A stretch of 64,000 bases of DNA from Saprospira grandis DSM 2844. GTDB taxonomy: Bacteria; Bacteroidota; Bacteroidia; Chitinophagales; Saprospiraceae. Shown piece by piece: positions 35,083-46,039 of this stretch. A program made the translations under genes and the position numbers. Location: assembly GCF_000275825.1 (NCBI RefSeq), contig NZ_JH719942.1:4290326-4354325 (forward strand), in the 5' to 3' direction. The notes beneath the pieces were generated by a model. The model was not told the DNA's origin and made no database searches. It worked only from the letters and a program-made list of their open reading frames with translations. Numbering within the stretch: the stretch's first letter is position 1; each line of letters begins with the position of its first letter.

Positions 35083-35209
35083 TCCCCCCTATTATTCTTC
35101 TTTTGAGGATAAACACACAATAAAGGCCCTAAAGGCGTTCTAAACAGCAAGAAGCTTTATATTAAGGAGTTCTTTAACTCATTTTCACAACATTAAGCAG
35201 TAAACGCCT

Positions 35210-38200
35210 ATGCAACTGACCTACCTCAGGTCCTTTCTACTGGCTTGGCTATTGCTCTTGGGCGCCCAATTGTGGGGGCAAACAGAGCTTTGGTCGCCAA
35301 TAGCCGAGGACCAAATTCCTAAATCGGGTACCCGCTACATTTTTGCAGAACAGTACCAAACGGTTCGATTGGACCTAGATGAAATTCGAGCCATTTTAGA
35401 TGTGGCCCCTATGGAACGAACGCCCATTGCGGCCATGAGCCAAACCCTTTTGAGCTTGCCTATGCCCGATGGCAGCTATGAAGTTTTTGACATTGTAGAG
35501 TCGCCAATTATGGCGACCGAACTGGCGGAAAAGTTTCCAGAAATTCAGACCTATGCAGGCCAGAGCATCAATGATCCCTCCAAGTCGCTTCGTTTTGATT
35601 TGACCCCACAAGGGTTTCACGCTATCATTTTGACGGCGGGTAAAGGGACCATCTATATTGATCCCTATCAATTTGGCGGGGGCGATATTGAGCATTATAT
35701 GGTTTATAACCGTCGGGACTTTCGGCCTGCTCGTCCCAAGCAATTTGTTTGCGGCTTGACGGGCAATAATGTCCCCTTATCTAACTTTAAGGCCAATGGG
35801 CAGACCGCCGCTCGTTTTGGGAGCTGTGAATTGCGGACCTACCGCATAGCCGTTGCCGCCACAGGAGAATACACCCAATTTCATGGGGGTACGGTAGCCT
35901 TGGCCCTAGCTGCACAAACCACCACCATCAACCGAGTAAATAGTGTTTATGAGCGAGAGATGGCCATTCGGATGAACTTGGTGGCCAATAACAACCTCAT
36001 TATTTATACTAATGCAACAACGGACCCTTATACTAATGGAGCGCCAGGCACAATGATTACTGAAAACCAGGCTAATATTGACACCGAAATTGGCTCGGCC
36101 AACTATGACATTGGTCATGTGTTTGGGACCAACAGTGGTGGGTTGGCTGGTTTGGGCGTTGTTTGTAGCAATTCGGGCAAGGCCCGTGGAGTTACAGGTA
36201 GTGCTGCGCCCATTGGCGACCCTTTCGACATTGATTATGTGGCCCATGAAGTAGGCCATCAATTTGGATGTAACCACACCCAAAACAACAACTGTAACCG
36301 CAACAATGCCACCGCCATGGAGCCCGGTAGTGCCTCTACCATTATGGGATATGCCGGCATTTGTGCCCCCAATGTACAAAACCAGAGTGATGACTACTTC
36401 CACTCGATTTCATTGGAGGAAATGGGCGCCTTTATTACGGGAGCAGGCCACAACTGTCCAGCTACAACGGCCTTGGCCAATAATGCCCCTACCGTAAATG
36501 CCCCAGCGGCCAATATTAACATTCCAGCCAATACGCCTTTTTCATTGACCGCCTCGGCCACAGACCCCGATGGCAATAGCCTAACTTATAGTTGGGAACA
36601 GATGGAAAATGCTACAGCGACCATGCCTCCTGTAGCTAGTTCTACGGCAGGACCAAACTTCCGTTCTTTTGACCCAGTTACTGACCCCACTCGCTACTTC
36701 CCCAATTTAGTGGATTTGGCTGCGGGTGGACCGTTTACTTGGGAGGTACTTCCTTCTGTAAGTCGGGTGATGGACTTTAGAGTAACCGTACGCGATAATG
36801 CTGCTGGCGGAGGCTGTACCGATCATGCAGATATGCAAGTGACCGTAGATGCCAACTCTGGGCCCTTTGTTGTTCTTTTTCCTTCTGCTACTGGAATCAG
36901 CTGGAATGGAGGGGGAACAGAAACCGTAACATGGGATGTAGCGGGCACCGATGGTAGTCCAGTCAGCTGCGCCAATGTGGACATTCTACTTTCTACAGAT
37001 GGCGGATTGACCTATCCGACCGTACTGGCCAGCAATGTCCCCAATGATGGTAGTGAGCCCATTAGCGTTCCTAATGTAGGCACAAGTACTGGCCGCATTA
37101 TGGTGCGTTGCGCCAATGGCTACTTCTTTGACATTTCGGATAATAATTTTACGATTGTTTTGGCCACAAATGACTATACCCTAAGTACAACGAATAATAG
37201 TCAGGCCGTTTGTGCAGCAGCCACGCCAACCTACAGCATTGATCTGGGCCAAATTGGCAGCTATAGCGATCCGGTTACGCTTAGCCTTAGTGGTTTGCCA
37301 ACAGGAGTTCTGGGCAACTTTAGTATCAACCCCATTACGCCTGCAGGCAATAGCACACTAACCCTCAATGTAGGCGGAGGATTAGCAGCGGGTAGTTATC
37401 CCTTTAGCGTCAATGCGAGCAGTACCTCTGGGAACAAAAGCCTCGCCTTAACTCTCATTGTTAATGACCCCACACCTACAGCCGTTACGCTCAACAGCCC
37501 CGCTAATGGCGCAACAGCCCTAGCCCTACCCGTCAATTTTGACTGGTCGGCAGCAGCAGGAGCTAGTTATGATATTAACATTGCTACAGATGCAGCATTT
37601 ACCAATATCGTCGACCAAGCTACAGGACTCAGCTCGCCCAACTACACTTCTAATGTATTGGGGACAGGCACACAGTACTTTTGGCAGGTCATTGCAACAA
37701 ATAGCTGTGGAAGTTCGCCTGCGGCTAGCGCCAGCTTTAGTTCTGGCCTGCAAGCCTGCGATACGATTTCGAATTATGATGTAGCTAATGACAACCCAGC
37801 CCTCTACAATGCAGGAGGACCAGGTGGATACCTTTCTGGCCACAATGGCTATGGAGACCTCGCCAAGGCCGATTACTTTAATTATGGCGGAGCCAATACG
37901 CATTTAACTGGAGCCTACTTTGGTTTTGGTCAGGCCGTAGCCGCCAATGCTAGCAATAGCTTTAATGTACAAGTTTGGGATGGTACAGGTGGAACACCAG
38001 GAGCAGTTATCGCCAGTATCCCTGTAGCCTATCAAGATATTGCCACCTTAATTGCTGGCGGAAATAATGTGGCCTTTGTCCCCTTCGGGAATATTGCCTT
38101 ACCCGCCTCCAATGAGTTTTTTGTCGGTATAGAATATACCTATGGCAACGATACCATTGCACTCATTACAAACACCGATGGAGAAACATCACCCGCCACC

Positions 38201-41200
38201 GCTTGGGAACAATGGAGCGATGGAACTTGGCATGCCTATGACGAAACTGGTAGCTGGGGAATTGATGTCGCCCATTATATTGTCCCCGTTTTAGGGACCT
38301 TGCCCTCGGCTAACTTTAGTCCCAATAACAGCACGATCTGTTTGGGCAATAGCATTACATTTAACAATAGCTCTACCGATGCCGATAGCTATGAGTGGCT
38401 CTTCCCTGGTGGAAGCCCAGCTAGCTCAACAGCAATGAACCCTAGCGTAAGCTATAACACTGCTGGAACTTATGATGTGGCCCTTGTTGCCACAAATGAC
38501 TGTATTAGTGATACCCTCATTGTCCTTTCTGCTATCAGCGTTAGTGAAGTGGTTACAGGAATTGGCAGCAGCGATGAAACTTGCGCCGGAAATGATGGTA
38601 CAGCTACTGTTTCTGCAACTAGCGGAACAGCTCCTTATACTTTCCTTTGGTCCGATGGACAAACTACCGCAACGGCCAATAACCTAGTGGCGGGTACTTA
38701 TACTGTAACTATTACGGATGCTAATGGCTGTACGACTGTAGCCACGACGGTAGTCAATAACAGCTGCACGCCTTGTACCCTAGCCGCAACCTCTAGCACC
38801 ACCGACGCGAGCTGTAATGCTAGCAATGATGGTACGGCCACGGCTATCGCTACCGCAGGGACCACGCCTTACAGCTTCCTTTGGTCTGATGGACAAACTA
38901 CGGCTACGGCCAGCAACCTAATCGCTGCTACTTATATCGTCACAGTTACTGATGCTGCAGGATGTACAACTACATCTACAGCAGTGGTCAATGAACCTAC
39001 GGCTTTGGTCGCTTCGGCCAGTAGTAGCGATGAAACTTGCGCCGGAAATGATGGTGCAGCTACAGCTACAATTAGTGGCGGTACGGCTGGCTATACCTTC
39101 CTTTGGTCCGATGGACAAACTACCGCAACGGCCAATAACCTAGTGGCGGGTACTTATACTGTAACTATTACGGATGCTAATGGCTGCCAAAATACAGCCA
39201 CGACGGTAGTCAATAACAGCTGTACGCCTTGTACCCTAGCCGCAACCTCTAGCACCACCGACGCGAGCTGTAATGCTAGCAATGATGGTACGGCCACGGC
39301 TATCGCTACCGCAGGGACCACGCCTTACAGCTTCCTTTGGTCTGATGGACAAACTACGGCTACGGCCAACAACCTAGTCTCTGGTACTTATATCGTCACA
39401 GTTACTGATGCTGCAGGATGTACAACTACATCTACAGCAGTGGTCAATGAACCTACGGCTTTGGTCGCTTCGGCCAGTAGTAGCGATGAAACTTGCGCCG
39501 GAAATGATGGTGCAGCTACAGCTACAATTAGTGGCGGTACGGCTGGCTATACCTTCCTTTGGTCCGATGGGCAAACTACGGCCACAGCCAGCAACCTAGT
39601 GGCTGGTACTTATACTGTAACTATTACGGATGCTAATGGCTGTACGACTGTAGCCACGGCTATTGTCAATAACAGCTGTACGCCTTGTACCCTAGCCGCT
39701 ACCACTAGCGCCACTGACGCGAGCTGTAATGCTAGCAATGATGGTACGGCCACGGCTATCGCTACCGCAGGGACCACGCCTTACAGCTTCCTTTGGTCTG
39801 ATGGACAAACTACGGCTACGGCCAGCAACCTAATCGCTGCTACTTATATCGTCACAGTTACTGATGCTGCAGGATGTACAACTACATCTACAGCAGTGGT
39901 CAATGAACCTACGGCTTTGGTCGCTTCGGCCAGTAGTAGCGATGAAACTTGCGCCGGAAATGATGGTGCAGCTACAGCTACAATTAGTGGCGGTACCGGC
40001 TGGCTATACCTTCCTTTGGTCACCATGGACAAACTACCGCAACGGCCAGCAACCTAGTGGTGGGTAATTATACCGTGACCATTACTGATGCTAATGGTTG
40101 TACGAATGTAGCCACGGCTATTGTCAATAACAGCTGCACGCCTTGTACCCTAGCCCGCTACCACTAGCGCCACTGATGCAAACTGTAATGCCAGCAATGA
40201 CGGAACCGCCACGGCTATCGCCACCGCAGGGACCACGCCTTACAGCTTCCTTTGGTCTGATGGACAAACTACGGCTACGGCCAACAACCTAGTCTCTGGT
40301 ACTTATATCGTCACAGTTACAGATGCTGCAGGATGTACAACTACATCTACAGCAGTGGTCAATGAACCTACGGCTTTGGTCGCTTCGGCCAGTAGTAGCG
40401 ATGAAACTTGCGCCGGAAATGATGGTGCAGCTACAGCTACAATTAGTGGCGGTACGGCTGGCTATACCTTCCTTTGGTCCGATGGGCAAACTACGGCCAC
40501 AGCCAGCAACCTAGTGGCTGCTACTTATACCGTGACCATTACTGATGCTAATGGCTGTACGACTGTAGCCACGGCTATTGTCAATAACAGCTGCACGCCT
40601 TGTACCCTAGCCGCTACCACTAGCGCCACTGATGCAAACTGTAATGCCAGCAATGACGGAACCGCCACGGCTATCGCCACCGCAGGGACCACGCCTTACA
40701 GCTTCCTTTGGTCTGATGGACAAACTACGGCTACGGCCAACAACCTAGTCTCTGGTACTTATATCGTCACAGTTACAGATGCTGCAGGATGTACAACTAC
40801 ATCTACAGCAGTGGTCAATGAACCTACGGCTTTGGTCGCTTCGGCCAGTAGTAGCGATGAAACTTGCGCCGGAAATGATGGTGCAGCTACAGCTACAATT
40901 AGTGGCGGTACGGCTGGCTATACCTTCCTTTGGTCAGACGGACAAACTACGGCCACGGCCAGCAACCTAGTGGCGGGCACTTATACCGTAACTATTACGG
41001 ATGCTAATGGCTGCCAAAATACAGCCACGGCTGTAGTGAGCTACAACTGTCCTTGTAATGGTAGTCTACAGCTTACGCCTACAGATGTAAGTTGTGCAAG
41101 CAACTGCAATGGCAGCATTAGTTTACAAAGCAGTGGACTCCAAGCTCCAATTAGTTATCGTTGGACAAATGGGGCTACAGTAGCCAACCCCATTAACCTT

Positions 41201-42667
41201 TGTGGGGGCAACTACAATGTAACCGCCACCGATGCTAATGGCTGTATCGCTATTGCCAGCACGACGGTAGCTCAACCTACTGCGATGACCTTGGCCACAG
41301 GAATCAATAATGAGAGCTGTGCGGCCAATGATGGAAACCTAACTGCCATTGTTAATGGTGGAACGGCGCCTTACACTTTTGCATGGTCCAATGGAGCGAA
41401 CACAAGTAGCCTAACGGCTCTAGCAGCAGGAGTTTACCAGCTCACTGTAACAGATGCTAATGCTTGTGATTTGACGGCGGCCTATACTGTGGCACTAGAC
41501 AATAGTTTAGCCACCAATGCCGTAGCTAGCCAAAATGCAAGCTGTGCAGGCTATGCAGATGGAGAGGCTCAGGCTGTGGGAACAGGCACGGGGCTTCCTA
41601 TAAACTACAGTTGGTCCAATGGGGCCAACACGCAAGTAGCCAGTGGTTTGGCTGCTGGTAATTATACCGTAACGATTAGTTCTGGAGTATGTAGTGCGCA
41701 GCGCAGCGTTCAAGTTACAGCGCCTGCGGCCATGCAAATCCAGCTCATGAGTACGGAGCAAAACTGCGTACCTGGCACAGGCGCCTTGGCGCTTAATGTC
41801 AGTGGTGGAGGCGGAGCGCCTTATAGCTATCTTTGGTCCAATGGAGCCAGTACAGCTACTGTGAGCAACTTGGCCAATGGCAACTATAGCGTGACAATTA
41901 CTTCTGCTAATGGTTGTGAGGAACAAAGAAGCGCCGGCTTTAATATTCCTCAGGGACCTATATTGAGTAGTCTAAGCAGCAGCCCGAACTGCTCTAATAC
42001 GGCAGATGGAAGCCTTGACCTCACGGTCAGTCCTGCAGGAAACTACCTCTATAGTTGGTCCAATGGCGCCAATACAGAGGACCTTCAGGGATTAGCCGGA
42101 GGTATCTACCAAGTTTCTGTGACTGATACCGCCCAAGGCTGTATTGTTGTTCTCAGCGATACGGTAAATGCGCCCGCTAGTTTGCAGGTTGCCTTTTCGG
42201 TCACTCCACCCCATACACCAACGAGCAACAATGGCGCTTTGGCCGCTAGCGAAAATGGCGGAACCGCTCCCTTCAGTTATCTTTGGAGCACTGGAGATAG
42301 TGTGTCGCAGCTAACCAATGTAGCTGTTGGTAGCTATAGCGTTACGGTAACGGATGCCAATGGCTGTACCGCAACAGATAGCATTTTTGTATCGGCAGTA
42401 ACGGGCATAAACGTCCAATGGGCAGAAGCCTTTAGCCTCTTCCCCAATCCGAGCAATGGCCAGATGCAGCTAGAGCTTGTTCTTCAGCAGTCTGAGCAAC
42501 TGGAGCTGGCTATCTTTGATGTTTTGGGCCGTCAGCTACATCAGCAGCGCTTAAGTGGTCAGCAGTTTAGCCTGCCGCTCTCTTTTGATTGGCCTGCAGG
42601 TACTTACTTCTTGCGCCTCTCTAGTTCAGAGGGACAAATTAGCCAGAAGTTTGTCATTCGCCGCTAA
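35210..42667 (+). CDS. Giant M12B-type metalloprotease-adhesin with SprB repeat array, T9SS-secreted
   Basis: About 2485 codons if three single-base lesions are ignored. Signal peptide, then a reprolysin-like domain with zinc site [11 protein letters not shown] (H346, E347, H350, H356) and Met-turn [10 protein letters not shown]. Fibronectin-III-like and PKD domains follow. A SprB-type array covers roughly residues 1114-1943, with six [11 protein letters not shown] modules alternating with five CNASNDG modules in 152-residue units. Six divergent modules and a T9SS type A sorting domain ([14 protein letters not shown] ... PAGTYFLRL) end the protein. SprB-type adhesins move along the surface of gliding Bacteroidota. 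Extra bases near 39997, 40021 and 40155 create stops at 40055 and 40076, but together add three bases, and the rest of the gene is in the original frame. Read as printed, a first product ends at 40057. Confidence 0.82.
38548..41040 (+). repeat. 456-bp tandem repeat array inside the adhesin gene
   Basis: The landmark TGyACGCCTTGTACCC starts at 38765, 39221, 39677, 40135 and 40592, giving spacings of 456, 456, 458 and 457. One unit encodes 152 residues, two SprB modules. Units are nearly identical in DNA, with mosaic silent differences that suggest gene conversion or recent amplification. Confidence 0.92.
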
Positions 42668-42690
42668 GGCCTTTTTCTCCCTATTTTTAT

Positions 42691-42727
42691 GCCCTCTCTT
42701 TCTGTATGAAGGAGGGGGCTTTTTTTT
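42691..42727 (+). terminator. Intrinsic terminator of the adhesin gene, merging into R14
   Basis: GCCCTCTC pairs with GAGGGGGC around a 12-base loop, then eight T residues. That T-run is also the first part of R14. Confidence 0.8.
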
Positions 42728-42861
42728 GGGGCCTGCCGCCTGCGGCGGCCGGGCCCTTGCAGGGCTCGCAGGTCTGCTCGGCCCTGCGCCGCTTTCAGCG
42801 GCTCGGTCTGGCCTGCGGCCCCCCTTTCAGGCCCCTAGGCCTGCGGGCCTTTGGCCCTTTT
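42721..42861 (+). repeat. R14: GC-rich hairpin repeat, subtype III
   Basis: T-run, GGGGCCTGCCGCC/GGCGGC, CGGGCCCTTGCAGGGCTCGC, core AGGTCTGCTCGGCCC, second arm CCGCTTTCAGCGG, GGTCTGGCC, CAGGCCCCTAGGCC, last arm GGGCCTTTGGCCC then TTTTT. Sister of R12 but with different arms. Confidence 0.93.
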
Positions 42862-42863
42862 TA

Positions 42864-42942
42864 CTGTAGGTTGAAACCTACAGCAAGCAGGGTATTGCTT
42901 CGCAATGATTGATAAATGAGGGTTGAAACCCTCATGAATTAA
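42864..42942. repeat. Hairpin cluster between R14 and R15
   Basis: CTGTAGGTTGAAACCTACAG, TATTGCTTCGCAATG and TGAGGGTTGAAACCCTCA: near-identical to 34828-34906, with compensating changes in the first stem. Confidence 0.88.
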
Positions 42943-42971
42943 GGGCCGAAGAAGAAGGCCCAAAGAAAAAA

Positions 42972-43102
42972 GACTGTTGAGCGGCCTAGCGATGTGCAGG
43001 GGGGGCCAAAGGCCAGACCAAGTGGGCGCAGCCCGCGCAGGGCCGAGCGAACAGCGAGCCCCGAAACGTAGCGCCGCAGCTTTGCTGCGGAGGCCCCAAA
43101 AA
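42972..43102 (-). repeat. R15: GC-rich hairpin repeat, subtype II
   Basis: Minus-strand reading: GGGGCCTCCGCAGC with complement GCTGCGGCGC, TACGTTTCGGGGCTCGC, GTTCGCTCGGCCC, second arm CGGGCTGCGCCC, GGTCTGGCC, CACATCGCTAGGCC, GCTCAAC. Bases 43103-43295 before the next gene hold only a weak TAGTTTTG (43158). Confidence 0.9.
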
Positions 43103-43295
43103 CAACGCTAAGGAAACGACAAGCAAAATAGTCTTCCTCCTTTTAGTGACCCAACTATAGTTTTGGCCTCTATAAAGAAATTCTTAAGGTAGAGCTAAAA
43201 AAGCAACTAAATCCTCAAATAGTTGTATATATTACAGCTACCATTAACTAACCCAGCATCTAGTTGCCTTCAAAGCTAGACTAATTATAACGAAA

Positions 43296-44534
43296 ATGAT
43301 TCCTGCTAAAAAGCATAAGCAAGAGGCCGCCCGTTTGGCCGCTCTTGACAGCTATAATATATTAGATAGCTTGCCCGAACAAGATTATGAAGATTTGGTC
43401 AAATTGGCTTCCAAAATTTGCGGCACGCCTATGTCGATTATCAGTTTGATTGATGAAGAACGACAATGGTTTAAGGCCAAAAAGGGCCTAGAGGCTGGAG
43501 AAACGCATCGAGATTTGGCCTTTTGTGCGCATGCTATTTTGCAAGATGAGGTCTTTGTGGTAGAAGATGCCAAGAAGGATGAACGTTTTTGGGATAACCC
43601 CTTAGTAACTGGCTCGCTCAATTTGGGTTTTTATGCTGGGGTCCCTTTGGTGGGCAAAGAGGGGCTGCCTTTGGGCACCCTTTGTGTACTTGACGAAAAG
43701 TCTCGAACATTTTCGGAAGAAGAGAAAGAGGCTCTGGAAATTTTGGGCCGGCAGGTGATGCGCTTATTTGAGTTGCGCAAAAAGCAAAGAGAAGTAGAAG
43801 AAGCCCTGGCCAAAGAACAAAAACGACATGCCGAATTGGAGCGTTTTGCTAAAGTGGCCCTAAAGGACCTCCGAACGCCTATGCGCAATATTGCTAGTGT
43901 TACCCGTTTGCTCCTCTCTGATGGCAAACTGGCTTTGCCCGATACAAAACGGCAAATGATGGAAAAGGTCTTGCAATCCGCCGACCGCCTAAAGTCTATG
44001 TTAGAAGGCCTCTGGAATTATAACCATGCCAATAAATATCTGGAGGAAGAGCTCAAAGATATTCCACTTTTACCTATGCAGCAGCATTTTCAATTGGCTT
44101 ATGGCCAAAAAGCGCATTTGGAGTGGGATATGCCGCCTTCGCTCTATTATCGGCCAAAATTGTTTAAGCTTTTAATCGATGAAGTAATTGATAATAGCTG
44201 CCGCTTTGCTCAGCAAGATGTAGTTTGGATCAATATCAACCTATCAGAAACTAGCCGGGGCTACCATTTAAAAATTACAGATAATGGCCCAGGCATAAAA
44301 GCCGAAGCGCTGCCGAAAGCCAAAGAACTCTTTTTCTCGGAAAAGGAGAAGGACAAAAACGGCCAGCCCTGCCATGGTATTGGCTTGGCCCTGCTCGAAA
44401 AAGTCTTGCAGAAAGAAGGCGGAAGCATCAACCTTTTTAAAGCGCCCAAAGGCGGCCTGGTTGTAGCGCTAAATATTCCGCATCCCGATATTTTAGAAGC
44501 CAAAGGGGCAACAGCCAAAAGCGACAAACTTTAA
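43296..44534 (+). CDS. GAF-domain histidine-kinase-like protein lacking the phospho-acceptor His
   Basis: 412 aa, cytoplasmic. GAF domain about 25-165 (ICGTPMSIISLIDEERQWFK, RDLAFCAHAIL, GFYAGVPLV, LGTLCVLD). A coiled coil (160-185) leads to the dimerisation helix, where the H-box reads ALKDLRTPMRN; the usual SHDLRTPLRN His is Lys (K190). The HATPase domain keeps the N-box DEVIDNSCRF, G1 DNGPGI and G2 HGIGLAL. Without His it should not autophosphorylate conventionally; it may be a pseudokinase that binds ATP and signals by conformation or modulates a partner. No response regulator gene is adjacent. A strong terminator follows. Confidence 0.88.
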   Translation: MIPAKKHKQEAARLAALDSYNILDSLPEQDYEDLVKLASKICGTPMSIISLIDEERQWFKAKKGLEAGETHRDLAFCAHAILQDEVFVVEDAKKDERFWDNPLVTGSLNLGFYAGVPLVGKEGLPLGTLCVLDEKSRTFSEEEKEALEILGRQVMRLFELRKKQREVEEALAKEQKRHAELERFAKVALKDLRTPMRNIASVTRLLLSDGKLALPDTKRQMMEKVLQSADRLKSMLEGLWNYNHANKYLEEELKDIPLLPMQQHFQLAYGQKAHLEWDMPPSLYYRPKLFKLLIDEVIDNSCRFAQQDVVWININLSETSRGYHLKITDNGPGIKAEALPKAKELFFSEKEKDKNGQPCHGIGLALLEKVLQKEGGSINLFKAPKGGLVVALNIPHPDILEAKGATAKSDKL

Positions 44535-44539
44535 ATTTA

Positions 44540-44575
44540 AAAAGGGCCTAGGAAGTTTTCCTAGGCCCTTTTGCT
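44540..44575 (+). terminator. Bidirectional intrinsic terminator
   Basis: AAAAGGGCCTAGGAA pairs with TTCCTAGGCCCTTTT. Shared by the convergent kinase-like and ATP-grasp genes. Confidence 0.88.
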
Positions 44576-45622
44576 TTAAAAGTCAATAACGGCTTCTTGG
44601 GCATTTTCGGCCCCTTCTTTCCGTTTCTTAAAGTATTCTCGAGTCACCTTAATGCCCTCCATAGAAGACATATAAGGAATGCCCTTTTCATGGTTTTGCT
44701 TGGCAATCGTATAAATGATTTTCCAATGATTGAATAAGCATTTATAGGCCTCTCGGATAGGCATTTTTGAATCATAGATATGGGCCGGCTCCGAATTAGT
44801 CCCATTGAGCTCCATCACCTGAATTTTCCCGGCATAAAGGTCTTCTAAAGAAGCTGCTCGACAATCATATCGACCAAAGTAAAAGCCATCAATTTGCTTA
44901 GAAATTTGGTCAAAAGAAGCCACTAATTCTGCTGTAATCAAGTTGTTCCTATTCAAAAAAGCCGTACCACGGCAGTGATTTCCAATTTCTACCAACCGAA
45001 GCGCCTCATCTTTGGGCAAGACCTCATCAAGGCGGTCGGCATATTCCTTGAGCAATACATCTAAATAATATTGCCCCCGTTCTGAGGTCTCAAACAAGGT
45101 TTTTAGGTCCGAAACCCCATCCCCAACTACGGTCAAAAAACTCTTTTCGACCAAAGAATTGACCTGCCCTTTTTCTTCATTGGGCAAACGATAATACAAA
45201 ACGCCAAACTCTAAAGGCATATCTACATAGTGCTGCATCAAAATGAACTGATTGTACTCCAGCAAATACTCCCGCAATTCTTTTTCATTGTCAATTTTGG
45301 CCACCGCAAAACCGCGTTCCCCCTTATCTGGCTTCAAAATGAGCGGATAGCTAAACTGCCCCTCCGCTACCGCCGCCAAAGCCACCGAAAGCGGCTCTTC
45401 ATTGGGCAAAAGCAAGGTTTTGGGCACAACATCCTCTGGCAAACGCTCCAAAATATCATACTTCGAGTAGTCTACAAATCCCCCCATATACATAGCCGGA
45501 TTAGTCGCACTAAAAAAGGTCATAGAACGAGCCCGCAGGCTGTACCAAAGGTAGACCACATAGACCGGGATATAAAAAAACCAAAAAGGCCAAAACTCCC
45601 ATTTCAAATATTTCTTATTCAT
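44576..45622 (-). CDS. Membrane-associated ATP-grasp domain protein
   Basis: 348 aa. An N-terminal hydrophobic helix (about 10-30, WPFWFFYIPVYVVYLWY) is followed by an ATP-grasp fold: YPLILKPDKGERGFAV (ATP-binding loop), FILMQHYVDMPLEFGV, FYFGRYDCRA and QVMELNGTNSEPAHIYD (metal-binding E/N), resembling D-Ala-D-Ala ligase-like or carbamoyl-phosphate-synthase-like domains. It would join a carboxylate to an amine or thiol using ATP. I cannot name the substrate; an N-terminal membrane anchor suggests a lipid or peptide at the inner membrane. Confidence 0.75.
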   Translation of the reverse strand: MNKKYLKWEFWPFWFFYIPVYVVYLWYSLRARSMTFFSATNPAMYMGGFVDYSKYDILERLPEDVVPKTLLLPNEEPLSVALAAVAEGQFSYPLILKPDKGERGFAVAKIDNEKELREYLLEYNQFILMQHYVDMPLEFGVLYYRLPNEEKGQVNSLVEKSFLTVVGDGVSDLKTLFETSERGQYYLDVLLKEYADRLDEVLPKDEALRLVEIGNHCRGTAFLNRNNLITAELVASFDQISKQIDGFYFGRYDCRAASLEDLYAGKIQVMELNGTNSEPAHIYDSKMPIREAYKCLFNHWKIIYTIAKQNHEKGIPYMSSMEGIKVTREYFKKRKEGAENAQEAVIDF

Positions 45623-45671
45623 AGGCTAAATCAGTTCGTTGTCACATAATACGTCTACTTCTCTTAGACGG

Positions 45672-45683
45672 TTTTTTGGGGCT
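45672..45683 (+). repeat. Orphan repeat end signature
   Basis: TTTTTTGGGGC followed by TTTACCCC, the exact outer end of the R family but without the core. It lies about 120 bp before R16 and may be a decayed copy. Confidence 0.4.
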
Positions 45684-45800
45684 TTACCCCTAAGTTAAGC
45701 ATCGAGCTTGCTTAAAAACAGTCTTGGGGGCAAAATTTGCCAATTGCCTAAAAGGAAGCTGACTTTTTTGTCAAATTAAGCCGGGGAAAGGCGTTTTTAT

Positions 45801-45970
45801 TTTTTTGGGGCTGCCCCGCCCTGCGGGCGGGTCGGGCTGTGTCGCAGCTCGCAAGTCTGCTCGGCCCTGCGTTTTTTCGCTACGCTCAAAAAACTGGGTC
45901 TGGCCTTCGGCCACTGCTATCCATCCCTCAGCCGAGTCGCTGCGCTCCTTTGCGGCGGCTGCGCCGCCTG
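45801..45970 (+). repeat. R16: GC-rich hairpin repeat, subtype IV
   Basis: T-run, GGGGCTGCCCCGCC with GGCGGG arm, GTCGGGCTGTGTCGCAGCTC, core CGCAAGTCTGCTCGGCCC, second arm GTTTTTTCGCTACGCTC/AAAAAAC, GGTCTGGCC, third arm GGCCTTCGGCC, CCATCCCTCAGCC, last arm GGCGGCTGCGCCGCC. Pairs with R17 around two genes. Confidence 0.92.
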
Positions 45971-45980
45971 TCCGCTGCTA

Positions 45981-46025
45981 AAAAAAAACGGCCCTCCTTG
46001 CCAAGGCAAAGAGGGACGTTTTTAG
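45981..46025 (-). terminator. Intrinsic terminator of the thiolase gene
   Basis: AAACGGCCCTC pairs with GAGGGACGTTT with an inner stem TTGCCAAGGCAA; T-run on the minus strand. Confidence 0.82.
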
Positions 46026-46039
46026 TGTGGACCAAAGCC

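Noticed and set aside
39990..40160. Programmed frameshifting or a split gene in the adhesin.
   Set aside because: Three separate +1 changes with zero net frame change and no slippery site fit errors or mutations better.
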